A stretch of 64,000 nucleotides of DNA from Branchiostoma floridae. Taxonomy: Eukaryota > Chordata > Leptocardii > Amphioxiformes > Branchiostomatidae. The stretch is taken from NCBI RefSeq assembly GCF_000003815.2, contig NC_049982.1, positions 15,938,392-16,002,391 on the forward strand. Reading direction: 5' to 3'. A program made the position numbers and the translations under genes. Under the pieces are notes generated by a model that saw nothing but the letters and a program-made list of their open reading frames with translations, did not search any database and was not told where the DNA came from. Shown here in pieces: positions 34,290 through 46,269 of this stretch (positions are counted from its first letter, which is position 1; each line of letters starts with the position of its first letter).

Positions 34290-36443
34290 GAAGTCATTCG
34301 ATACAACTCACATTCTTGTCCGAATTCTGGACATAACTAGAAACAAAGATTAATTATATAGGCGAATACAAAGTTGTTTATAGACTTCAACTCTTGACCA
34401 TTAAACAGATGCTCCGCCCTGCAGTAGTCTGACTTCCCTGGCAGCGGATAGGAAGATGTAGCATATAAAACACATCTAAGGTTTGATCTATTTAACTCAA
34501 ATAGCTTCATATACTGTGATATTATAAAAAAAACAGGAGCACAGTTTGCTTTTCCTTCCGAAGTACAGTTATCAGAAAACCACGTAATACAGCGAAGACA
34601 TGACCATGAAGCTAGCCAGTGTAAATTGTTCGTCAATATTAACAATGGCAAACCCAGCTAACAATACCGTCATTCATTAACGGCGTAAAACATACTGTAT
34701 ATCAGTGACAAGTCCGCGTGTTATCAGCCACTTGAGTCGGACAGAGTGTGTTTTTCACTGATTTCCGAATTTTATCAACTGTTAGGCCACAACCTTACAT
34801 ACCTAAATGTGCGGTAATGTCGCATGAGCATGTACCAGGGATTTATCTAAGACGAAATTTAGAACCACTCTAATCATAGGATAAACATTTAACATTGTCA
34901 AAACAAGTGCTTTTTGGTGGCTCGAGCCACAGAAATATTGCACGAATACAAGTTTGTTTAACATAAATGTACACTACTGTCAAAGATATGGCACGAGTTG
35001 CTCCGCGTGTTCCAAACTGATCCAAACTGACTGAACTTTGGCTGCAAACACGTCGATAATGAATCCTTACGTGCCGATAGCAAACATTACAGACGGCAAA
35101 ATACAGGCACGATAAAATCAGAACGTGCGTATCAGCATTTGTTCATAGATAAGAACTGTAAACATGTCCCGTCTAGCAATATTTTCGGGCGAGATATTCT
35201 GACTAGATTTATCAGGTTTCTCAGTTTCCGGTGAGAATAGCCATTGGTGTTGCCATAGCAAGCCTGACTAATAAATCGCTTGATTTCACAGTTAGTTCAC
35301 CTTGCTTGTGAAGCTTGACTTGACTAGATATGTCTATTAGACACAAAACTCGAACGATACATGTTTTCATTGAGTTCTGTACACTCTAGCCACCTGAGGG
35401 TCTTGTGGAGCGCGAAAAAAATTAAGGTACTGTACGTATCTTCTTGTAAACTGTGAATATGCAATTTTGTACAAAATCGCTAGTTGTGCTAATGAACCGT
35501 ACATCATGTAAGGATCCAGATCTGTAAGGATCTGCGGACAACGGTAGGGAATTGCGCCCGCTTCTACCTGGCCGAAACGATCTGGCCGTACAGAAAAGAT
35601 ACAAGTTGATTTTTTGCTGAACAGTGACCAATTTTGCCACCAGAATGTGTGCCCACCTTAGCGGGCAGATGTCTTCACTTTATACTCTATCTCTCCGCCT
35701 GTCGCCTTGGTTGGTGTTCTTGTGATGTAGATATCTGAACCGCTGTATTAAAGCTGAACTTCCGGAGTTTTTTCTTTACTTTCCGCGGGTCCTCCAAGTG
35801 TGGTCTAGCGATAAGTACAAGTTACTGTACAACCACCTAACACTGCCCCTGTGACAAACTTGTTTTTGTTTGGAAACCAAACGCTATTGAAATCTATTTA
35901 TTGAATCATATTTGCTCTTCTCAAGGGATTGTATAGACACCTCCTTGCTCTTCTCAATGTGAAGACACTGTACACGGGACCCCCAACTTATATGTGTGCA
36001 TGTGTGCAATAGTGGAAACTTTATGGCAAACTTTTGAATACTTCTGACAATGTTGAATAAGGAAAAGGGAATGCACGTTTCAACGGAAAACAGCGCCAAT
36101 GTTTACAAGCAGACTATTGTTTTCGCATGTTTGAGTAATTGAGTTCACTTTTCCCCCCTTGCCCCCTGTAATTATCGCACCGTCCCGACCCAGTGTCTGT
36201 TGCCGTGCCTCCCCGCTGGGTGGCGTGCCACGCTGGCCCCACATCTGTTTCCCATCACCCCGCCGTCTGACGGACAGGACAGTGTGTGGATGGTCCCGCG
36301 TTCCCCGCTGATACACAGCCTCCTGACGAAACCCAAACCGCGATTACTTTCCGGTGTCCGCCATATTTCTCTGACCATCACAGATCAAACAGCAGCGGAC
36401 AGATCGCACTTTGTCGGTCGCTCTTTTCCCGTTAAAAACAGCG
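34290..36443. other. Upstream region of the IGFBP7-like gene
   Basis: No exon recognised between 34.3 and 36.4 kb. The last 270 bp (36170-36443) are GC-richer and probably contain the promoter and 5' UTR of the gene starting at 36444. I see no TATA box. Confidence 0.4.
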
Positions 36444-39400
36444 ATGAAGCGATTCCTGGTGGTCGGGCTGCTAGCTCTTCTGTTCGGCGTGGTTTTCACG
36501 GCTCCTACGGGGGAAGATAACGAGACCATCCCCGACGACGAGGAGTGTCCCGACGAGTGTCCCGAGGAGTGTCCCGAGGCCGAGGGATGTGTGGCCGGGA
36601 AGAAGATGGTAAATATTTCCTTGTTTTTTTTTTTTTTCTGTTGTCTAACGGTGTACAGTGATGTTTGCTGTGACTACGCTTAGCAGTTAGGGTAGAAATA
36701 CATGCATGTGAAGTTGGTGTTGGTCTTCTTCATGTATCGAGATTACCATAAACATGTGTCAGTGCCGTGCTCTTCTTGCCATAATTATCACCTTCTGCCT
36801 TCTGTGGTGTTGTGCCTACCTCTTTGTTTATGGTTTACAGTACCAAACAAGTTGAATTCTTTCTTTGAACAATTTGCCTTGTCCAGCTGTAACGGTCCAC
36901 ACGATGGTACTAACTTATTCACTTTGGCAGTTCGGTCTCAAGGGTCAGTTATTATTTTGAGCGTCTTGAGTCAGTTAATGAATAAATGAAGTTTGAAATT
37001 ATAGAGACGGGGACACGTCGGCACTGACCCGACCTAGCACCCATAGATGACGTAGCTTACAAGAAACCGTGTTCAATCAGAACCCATCATGTGCCATAAG
37101 AAAATAGCACATTTATAAAAAAAGGCCCAACTCGTAGAGCCTGCTTTGGAGGCTAGCTAGGTCTGACCCAGTATTAAAATAAGACATCCACAACCCAATA
37201 CTTGATATACAATGCACCGCCCCGTGTGCAGTTACATCGACCAAGCTGAATATTTTCAGTTGCCCACGAAGTTCTTCCCGTCCTGTCGCCAATACGACAA
37301 ACGGAAGGAGGCCAGATTTTACGCGATCCTTCTAATCAAAGAATACATCCCTTCTTGTTCCAATTAAGTCCGTGTTCCAAGCAAAAATACACGAGTTAGC
37401 CAAAGGGGTTGTAGACAAGTGGTTTGAATTAACGTATAATACCTAGAACCTTTACCTTGAATCTCTACCTCCTTGATAATACCAATGAAAACCGAAAACG
37501 AGCAAGTGATCCAAGGCCTTCCTTGTAACAAAAACTAGCATTTGCTAGTATTTCGATATTACCAACGTGTTTGTATAGTTTGCTTTGTCGAATGTGCGTC
37601 TTCAGGTACCGTTATCATGTCCCAGAGGTTTGCAATTTTAGACGTTTCATGGACAAAGAACAATTTACTGTTGTCTAGCTGCTGGTTTTAATTTCCTTAA
37701 GTTCTTGGGTACGGACCAGGATGAAAGATTACCATGGGTCTAGGTACCGTTTACAGACAACAGCCAAGAAGACAAAACTTTTGGCCCGAAATTCTCATTC
37801 GGTATCTTGACAAAGATTGAAAGAAGTGCTGTGGACAGCTATTTCCCCAACCCCTCGCACTCTGGTTTTGCGACCTGGAAAAAACAAACTTTCGTTTGCA
37901 CCACTTCGTTCGATATAAATCCGAAGAATTTCTTTGCGGTTCGCTGAATGGAATTCGTCAACTTTTGAGTTTTGTGTCAGCCCCGGACAGAGCTTGTGGT
38001 TGCATGGGAGTGGCCGTGGTGGAGAAATAAACAAAACCCGTGTGTTTATTCTACTGTCTTGAAGTGTGATGACATGTTTGTGCTGTTGCGTTTGTGGGTC
38101 AACTGTGTGTCAAGTGAATAAGAACCGAACCATGATGTTCACTTAAACCTTGGATGGAAGGTCGTGACGTTTTCCTGACCGCCACGTCTCCTGACGGCGG
38201 GGAGGGCTAGTCTCTACCAGACTGACTACGCTCGGTATTGTAGGGAGAAATTATTTGCCAGAGAGTTTTGCAACGACGAGAGAGTTTGGCCTGCCAGGGG
38301 CTGCTAACCACATAAATAATTAGCGTGGACTGACTCCCCTTGCCAATATCCCGATTTTCCCCCCAAATTCTACGACCCCCGCAGGAAGCCCTGGTGGAGG
38401 GTAGGGGAGGACCAGGGGGTCTGTCAATTGTCACATCCATGCTGGAACAGCGAATGCGATTATGTTAATTAGACAAATACCAAAATTTGAATAGAATAGA
38501 GGGCGACTACCATTTTGCATTAATGTAGCGTATAGAAGTTAGAACCACACTGTGTAGGCTTAAACAAACAAACCACAATTAAAATTTCTAATGCAGCTGG
38601 ATAAATCTCGCCGAAAACATATCTGCTCTTTTTCATTTCTGCTAACTCTAATTGAAAAAAAAAAACAAGGAGTTGAATTTCTTCAATGTTAGCCATGTCC
38701 TTGATATTAGCCAGTGTATTTTATACTTATCAACTTGCTTTGAAAGGTCTTTACTTAAACAAGTTTAGCAGAAATGTGCAAGAAAGGTATTCATCGGAAA
38801 AGTCAGTGCGGAAAAGTGGTCGAAGACTAAACTCACTCATCTCCAAGCAGATACTACGGTAGCATCCTTGGTAGCATGAAATACTAGTAGTATCAAGAGC
38901 TGGCGGAGGAGTGAAGCCAGCTTTAAAAGGAGTGTGTTTCGCTATGGCAAATGGACACCTCTTGGCTCACTACACTCCTTGGCCAGTTTGGTACTATCTT
39001 ATGCCATTGTAGGATTGCTTGGAGATTATGAACTCACTAGCGCTAAGTAAAAAACGTCGTCCAGGAATCTGTGATGTAGCAGCCCAAGGCTTGTCACCGC
39101 CCTCGTCTTGGGTTTTGACATTCCAATGTCGCCACCCTATTTACGGACACATAATGGATAGTCCCCCACGCAAAACTATGATAATCGTCTAAGCCCTTTT
39201 GACCAGAAAACCAAAGTCTGGATTAGTTCAACAACCTTTGCATAAACAGCTTAATTGTTGGACCGTTTGTGTTATCCATTGTGTTGAAAACAGCCTTGTC
39301 ATTTTCTCAGCGTGATTGTACTTATCGCCCTCCCCAAGCCGTTACTTGAAATAACACCATTGTTACCTACAATCAATTAATTAACCAACGTGATGAATGA

Positions 39401-42400
39401 CCCACAAACTGCTACAATCATCAAGTTCTTGGGATTTCCCTGACAACGGTCCAATGCAATGCCAATTTACAGTCCCTTTTTGATGGTAGTATTGCATGTA
39501 GTGCAGTGTAATGATTTAAAATAACAAGCAAACAAGTAACTTGGAAGTAGAACAAGTGATGGAGACATCCGTCCTCAGTCTGTGAAAGGGTACAGTTCCC
39601 TTTCGAAGCCAGTTAAAACTGAACTCCAATGGCAAATTATACTCCTTTCTTGGTTTGTCCAAGGTCTCATATAACGCCCTAACGTCCTTGGTTTGTCTGA
39701 AAGCCAGAGGCTACCACTTCCCTAACCCCCTCCCCTTTCCCCTCCCAGGACAGATGTGGCTGTTGCGAGGAGTGCGCCAACATGGAGGGTGACTTGTGCG
39801 ACCTGAAGGGACAGAAGCACGTGTTCGGGGAGTGCGGCAAGCACCTGGAGTGCCGTCCTAACGTCGACTCTGTCGAGGACGGAGAAACACCTGACAACAT
39901 CTGCTTCTGTAAATCAGCCGTAAGTATTTCGGCCAGAGATTTCGTTTTGATATTATCAGGAAAATCTTAGACCAATATAACCTCCTTGCGGAGACTTATG
40001 TTTCTCTTGTCAGTCTATTTAAACCTACCAGATCAGGGAAATTTTCAAAGTTTCAAAGATAATAGATGAAAGAAAATATCTTGCCTCTGTTCCCATGATC
40101 GCAGGAGGACATGTGCGGCTCTGATGGCGTTACCTACAGTAACATCTGTCAGATGATCGCTGCGGCCTTCCACAGCAAGACACCCATCAAACTGGAGCAC
40201 AAGGGACCGTGTAAAGCAGGTAATGGGGTCACCTACTGCCTACATGTACCTGCGATGAAGTGCAAACACATGAAGTACAGACGAAATGCGTATGTAACGT
40301 CATGATAGGAGTGTAAAGATGAATGATTCTGACGTCACGTAGACCAATGATTTCCTTCTCAGTTGTGTGCATGTATGTATAGTAACCCCCTTACGCAGAC
40401 TGCACCTATAGAACACAAATCAGGTATCAAAGAAGATTTCTTAAGAATACGAACCACATTAAACAACCCGTCCCAAAAAATCTGCAGCTTGACCCAAGAT
40501 AGAATGGCGTTTTTTATGAGGTCTCTGTTCTCATCATGTTATAATGTTTCGTCGGATAATTGTTGCCTTTTCCCTCGGTGTGTGTTAGATTTAAACACTA
40601 CTGTTTACTGCCCCTACCTGTGTATATTTACTGAACAAACTGGCAAACATTGTCTGCCGCATTTTGCAACAAACGTCTGAGAAAACACGCCCCTGGCCTC
40701 TAGTTCACAGTAGGTCGTTGACCGCTGAACTCGCGTGGCCGAAATATGTCACAGAATAGTATTTCTTCCACCGTTAACCTGGAAACACCAATCTATCTGT
40801 ATTGATGCGCCCATTAGTGATGCGTTACAACTTCAGGATCATGAGTTTTATTCTACTTAAGACTAAATTAAGTTGTAACGGCGACGAAGGTATGGTTACT
40901 TGTAGGTTTCCATGAAAGAAAGATGCTTTCTCGATACGGTAGAACTGTTCTGTTGGAAATCAGACCATCACATGATCTCTGGACTAGATCCTGACAGTGG
41001 TGATCCGGCCATATTCACCTGCGACTGTCATCTGCCATCAGTCTAAACAAAAACTGCCGTTCCACTTTATTTTAGGGCAAGCCCCTGTTATTACTGGCGA
41101 TTGTAAGTTCCTCCTGGTAAGTCTGTTTGTGAAGAAGACAGGATAACGATGTAGTAAGAGCTCTTCCTGTCCAGACTGATGGAACCATCTAGAACTGGGC
41201 CATTGCCAGGACAGATGGGCCCAGCTGGACGGACTTTTCTGGATCGTGACTTTGTGAGGATAGGTAGGGGGTTCTCCGTGTACCCACATCTGCCAAGGCA
41301 CTGTGGACTAGGGTAACTCTAAATTATCATAAAACGCTACGTTAGTAAGTCTTTCAGTTAAGACCAAACCAGTATATTTTAATGAAAAAATATTCTCACG
41401 GTACTTTAAAAAATCGGTATTGTATACTGGTATTATATTTGTAGTATACTGTATAGCATACAGCAGCCAACTTCAAAGGCGACGGCACAAGTCCGATGGC
41501 TGGCATTCTTTCGGTGTCAAGGAATTAAACCTCTTTGATGGCCTTTGATATCACCATTCTTATTGGATCTATTGCTAGGTCTATATGACTTCCTTGCTAG
41601 GGTCTAATTGCTTAGTTCGAGTTAGAAACGATCTGACTGGATACAAACTCCACCCAAAGAGGGACATATTTGTTCTGTTGGTGTTTTTACGAGGTGTTTA
41701 TGATCATAAACAAAAGATTCAGGGGGAGATTCTAATCCTTACTGGCCTGTCCTGTAAAAGTTGCACTGATTTCCTAAGAAGTTGTTAGCAAGACGAAATC
41801 CAATCTAGTATACAGTGAGTACCATCTACCTGGAAATAAATAAATAAATGATTAAGGAATTGCATCACTTTTTGTTAAATGCTAGTTCCTTCCTGCCGGA
41901 TCCTCCCCTAACTTTCTAACCTGTCCCTTCTGTCTGGTGGTCTGTGTTGGAGGCTGTAGTAGCGCCACGTCAGCGGTGTAGTGACTGATTATCGGCCTGA
42001 GTGAAAACAGTGGGACTGATTCCCGTGCGATCACCCGGGGTGACGGCGCTGGGTATGCTGATGGCAGGACCAAACTAAAAGGGAGTCACGGTCACGTCGC
42101 GGAACCTTGGATGCTGCAGGAAACCATGTCTTATTGTGTCTAGACCGCTGGGATCTGAAATAGTTATCAGGACAGACCACTTTTGATCATTGAATGATTT
42201 ACCCCTTCAATAATGCCGATACATATATGTGACTGGAAGGTTTGCAGTCTGTACTATTAACGTTAATCCCTCTTTTAATGAGCTTGTCATACAACATGAA
42301 GTCCGACAGTCTTCGACAACCAAACACACGGCCAAGGGTCCCAAAAAGTTGGGCATAACAGCCCCAAACAAAATTCCTGCCTCGTTTAGAAAACCCTTGG

Positions 42401-44143
42401 CCCCATTCATTCCTATTATCTATCTAGGCAGTTCTGTGACCAATTAAAGTTACAGCTATTGAAGAAGACGGCTTGCGTTCTTGGAAGCCTGAGTGAATGA
42501 GGGGGGATATGTGGAAATCTTGAACTGATCTCCGGCGTTAGCGATCAGAAAGAGCATCCAGAGAACGCCATTCCCTTCTAGTATCTCTGCTGGAAGATAA
42601 AAGTTTTGGCTGAGGTCTGACACAGCTGGATCTGGTAATTGCTAAAGGCACCACGACATCAGACACAAACCGCCAATGAATGGTAATACCATGTGACGTG
42701 CCACGATTTGCTGCGGCTTTCCGAGTTCCAAGCTACTTGGTCCATGTCGCGATCAAGGCATTACCAAAACTGGAGTCAATGTAGTAACACTGTTGTAGTG
42801 TAGCGGAGTCTTTCATCTGAAGACTATTATTAATGCCTAAAGCTTCTGAAATATTCGCTCTGCACTGACGTTACCTCCATGGTTTATGTGTTGACCCTGT
42901 ATTGATCTGTATTGTGTAGGTCCACAATATGGGCCATGGCTCACAGCATGTTTACTTTGGGTTTCGTTGCGGTTGTCGGTTTCAAACCAACTTCCTGTGT
43001 GGAAATGGGGGAGACGGGACTTGGCTGATGTATGAACAGTGTCAATGGCAGGGTCAGGCCCAAGGGTGCATGTCACAGCATAGTTGGGGAAGTGCCAAGT
43101 TACAATTCCAAACAGACAGTCGTCTCCAAGCAGATGTGGTGGGGTATCGATGTTTTTCTATCTACGTATCTTTTGGACGTTAGGATAGCAGACACGAGTA
43201 GAAAAATGTTTTGAAAAAGACAACCCCACAACATCCGCTGGAAGATTTACAAATCTTATACCAGTACATCCGTGTGTCGTCCTCTGGCGAAAGTTGCGCT
43301 AACTTCATCGATGGCAATCGTCATTGTCTTCCAAAGATATCTGTATCAAATCAACGTGGCAAAAAAGATGTTAGAAGACTTTTTGGCGGAGAAACAGATC
43401 GGTAGTTTTTGCAATGATAAAAATGGAATAGCGCCCGCTGCGTTGCGTTGTTCTTACTATACTAGCCTCCACCAAGCCGTACTACGGGGATACAGATCGT
43501 TGAAAAAGGGAATAATCGACCTCTCCGAAAAATGAAGCCCTTTAGAGGCCAAGCTCTCCTGGCAAACTATTATCCCTATAACCAGCATAGTTAGTCTGGT
43601 AGAGACCAGATTCTTACACGTCCTTTCTCCCTGTTTCAGCTCCGTTCATCCGGACCGGCCCCGAGGCCATCAAGAACAAGACCAAAGGCAACATCGTGCT
43701 GAGCTGCGAGGTGCACGGCTTCCCCATCGCGCAGGTGGAGTGGCGCAAGGACGGCACCAACCTCATGCCCGGGGACGACATGCACGTGGCCGTCCAGGCA
43801 CGCGGAGGGCCCGAGAAGTACGAAGTCACCGGCTGGCTACAGATCCAGGACCTGAGGAACACGTACGTCTTTACATCTTTAACATCATCCAAGCATCCAC
43901 CACTTTTCAATGTCACTACGTAGTATGTTACGTAGATACGTATTTATAACTGTTTCTCTTCTTCCCGCCAGTGACCAAGGCACATACACATGTGTTGGAA
44001 AGAACGTGTACGGCTCTGCCGAAGCTTCGGCCTTCGTCGAGGTCCTGCCGAGGGAAGGCGAGACGTACCCGGAACCCAGCGAGTTCGCGCTCGCCGACGA
44101 GGCCCCCGACAACTGGGAGAACGAGTGGGACGATGATCTGTAA
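36444..44143 (+). CDS. IGFBP7-like secreted protein (IGFBP N-domain, Kazal, Ig)
   Basis: Complete gene, five exons with closed phases: 36444-36608, 39749-39919, 40105-40219, 43640-43862, 43972-44143 (TAA), 281 aa, against about 282 for vertebrate IGFBP7. Residues 1-20 are a signal peptide (MKRFLVVGLLALLFGVVFTA). The IGFBP domain follows (about 34-112), with the hallmark DRCGCCEECA. A Kazal module comes next (about 113-150: MCGSDGVTYSNICQM ... HKGPC). An Ig C2-like domain (about 153-255) has LSCEVHGFP, VEWRKDG, RGGPEKYEVTGWLQI and GTYTCVGKNVYG. The RGGPEK(Y/H)EVTGW segment is the strongest link to IGFBP7. In that family the protein is extracellular and binds IGFs or insulin weakly and matrix partners. 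Unusual points are an acidic Cys-repeat start (ECPDECPEECPE) and a very acidic tail (WENEWDDDL). KAZALD1-type paralogues share the architecture, so I leave the symbol blank. AATAAA lies at 44373-44378. Confidence 0.93.
38205..38310 (+). repeat. Dispersed repeat, copy 1 (IGFBP7-like intron 1)
   Basis: The block gtctctaccagactgac, then ttgtagggag, ttatttgccagagag and gtttggcc, matches the reverse complement of 43550-43612 in intron 3 of the same gene. Moderately diverged; no coding capacity. Confidence 0.6.
43550..43612 (-). repeat. Dispersed repeat, copy 2 (IGFBP7-like intron 3), inverted
   Basis: On the minus strand it reads gtctctaccagactaac, ttatagggat, agtttgccaggagag, then cttggcc, in the same order as the copy at 38205-38310. 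It ends about 30 bp before the Ig exon's acceptor. Confidence 0.6.
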
Positions 44144-45786
44144 ACGGTTGATAATCCGAACTAACCAAGACAACTATAGGTAGACTTAGGAATTTGCTAT
44201 TAAAAGCACATTTCTTTCTGTGCGCAACTATTTTCCATCGGTAGTGACGTTACTTAGTGTATGGGAACTAGACAGAATCGGCTTTACACTTGTATATTTT
44301 GTACAATGCAGTAGAGATAAATGCCAGCAAATGAATCAGTCACCGCTATGTCCTAGTTTATCTGTACTTAGTAATAAAACAAGTCCGGTGAAATAGTCAC
44401 AAAGAAAGGCCTAGCTCCCATGTATATCCTCGTGTGGAGATAGAATTAGGCTATGTGTACATCGGAAACATAACCGCGAGTTCCTAGCCACTAGTTCTAA
44501 TTCCTAGCCCACTCCTTGGGCTTAGGGATTTTTACCATTCCCTGTAACGTTAAGGCTCATCTTAACATAGACGTATGTAAGATGTTGTAAAAGATTCCTT
44601 AAATGTGAACCACGTGACATACGGTATTACTGGATAGTTTTGTAGCTTTCTATAGCATTATATTTCCTGTAGATTTTGGCGGTAGGATTTAGTTTTCTTG
44701 GAAATACTTACCAATGAAGGAAGATCTGGTAAACAGAAATTGGTGCTATTTCAAAATGACGGTCAACTCAGCAAATTTATATATTTTCATTGAAAAATTC
44801 TTGCTATCCTCCAAAGTACTCAAAGTGACAAATTAGGAAGAAAGGTGTTTGTAAAAACTCAATCATCATGATGTTGCACTAACACTTTCGTAATAAAACA
44901 TTTCAATGGTGCTAGCACGAATATATCGCCTGTTTCATCCCTTTTTTCTGAACCCTCTCCCCATTTTTGCCTTGAATACAGAATAGGTGTAAGTTTCCCA
45001 TGCGAATGTGATATTGTTGCGTTGTTTTGGAGTGTACTTCTTCCGGGGAAAGTGGTCATTGAGCAAATAAGTGCCGCTTTTCCCCTGCTAGTATGGTGTC
45101 GTGTTCTTTCGCGAAACTTTGTGATGATTACATAATGCACACGGACATATTGCAGTTTGGCCTTGTATTCTCCTGCCTTGCCGATATTCTGGTTTTAATT
45201 GCAGAAAACCGGGAAAATGTCTGTTTCCTATTTTGTTGCAGGGGTTTTCGACAAGCGATGACGAGCGATGACTAGACCTAATATTAATGATAGTCAAATA
45301 ACTCTTAACTGTTGCGTTTGGTGCGAGACTTAGAGTTGAGTCATACTGGTATTCATCTTTTATTCAATTCTCATTATCAATCTCTCTTAAACTACTTAAG
45401 CACATTTTACGTTGTCTAATCGAGACCGTACTGCTGTTCGTGTATGACACAAAGTTTAAGAATGAGTCAGCAATGATGCCTGGACGAGATGACGTCACGG
45501 CAGAAATCTCAAAAGTTCTACTTTCCCTTTTTGAAGATGTTGACTTTTCGTCATCATTCCGCCAGCTTTACTATACAGACAGGATAGATTCGCAAAATGC
45601 ATAAAATCAATGTTGATGTCTGAACGACTCACATTTGCTCTATACAAAATGATTGTAAGTCGCAAGGAGATACGCCTTTCTCCATTATGCTCATGTGAAA
45701 TTGATGGTGGTTGAGGTGAGGACTGAAGTTTTGAGGTGGTACGTGTGAGGGATCGATAAGTCGAAGTGTTCTTAGCGCAGCTGCAG
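44144..45786. other. IGFBP7-like 3' UTR and intergenic DNA
   Basis: The first 235 bp run to a polyadenylation signal at 44373-44378 and are probably the 3' UTR. The remainder shows no gene or repeat I can support. Confidence 0.5.
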
Positions 45787-45892
45787 GTCCTCCACAGGGA
45801 GACCATGTGGAAATCCCCCCGCCTTACCTGGTCATGACGCACACACAGCGCGTACGGCGTCATTCCAGCACGGCAGTCGGCATGTTTCCCAG
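45787..45892 (+). other. Weak candidate exon, orphan
   Basis: The acceptor-like 'gcagctgcag' precedes 45787 and a strong donor (cccag then gtaggg) follows 45892. In one frame it is open and protein-like (GDHVEIPPPYLVMTHTQRV). Phase 1 in and phase 2 out would let it splice onto the exon at 51595 of the coiled-coil gene, as an alternative 5' exon. The minus strand also has a passable frame here, so the strand is uncertain. Confidence 0.2.
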
Positions 45893-46074
45893 GTAGGGCG
45901 CTTTTCCCGTTTTTTTTTTGCTTCATTTCTTTCAGTCAAAATGTGGCGTTATGTACAAAGGTTTTACAACGACCTACTTTTCACTCCTTCCCAAACCAGC
46001 AATAGGCGATAAATGTCTGGTCTATACTTTTATGTCATTACCAACTGTTCAGATCTTCTTGAAACACCGCCAGC

Positions 46075-46265
46075 ACCCATGGCTTTCTTTTTCTCTTCTT
46101 TCTCCTCTTCCTCCTTACTTATCTCCTTCCATTTCACTCTTTCATTACTTTTCCTTCCTTCCTTCCTTCTTTCTTTCTCAGGATGCTTTACGTTTTTCTT
46201 CTTTCATTTTCTGACTTTCGCCGCTTTCATGTTTTTCATTTCATCCTTCATCTCTCCTGACTCTC
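46075..46265 (+). repeat. Pyrimidine-rich (CT)n-like low-complexity tract
   Basis: Nearly uninterrupted T/C sequence with runs of cttc and ttcctt over about 190 bp. Open frames across it are artefacts of composition. Confidence 0.85.
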
Positions 46266-46269
46266 CACC

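Noticed and set aside
45495-45926. Minus-strand 143-codon frame with an ankyrin-like string (AGMTPYALCVRHD)
   Set aside because: No acceptor with a pyrimidine tract before it, no second ankyrin repeat, and much of the frame is low-quality sequence; the plus strand offers an equally good frame.
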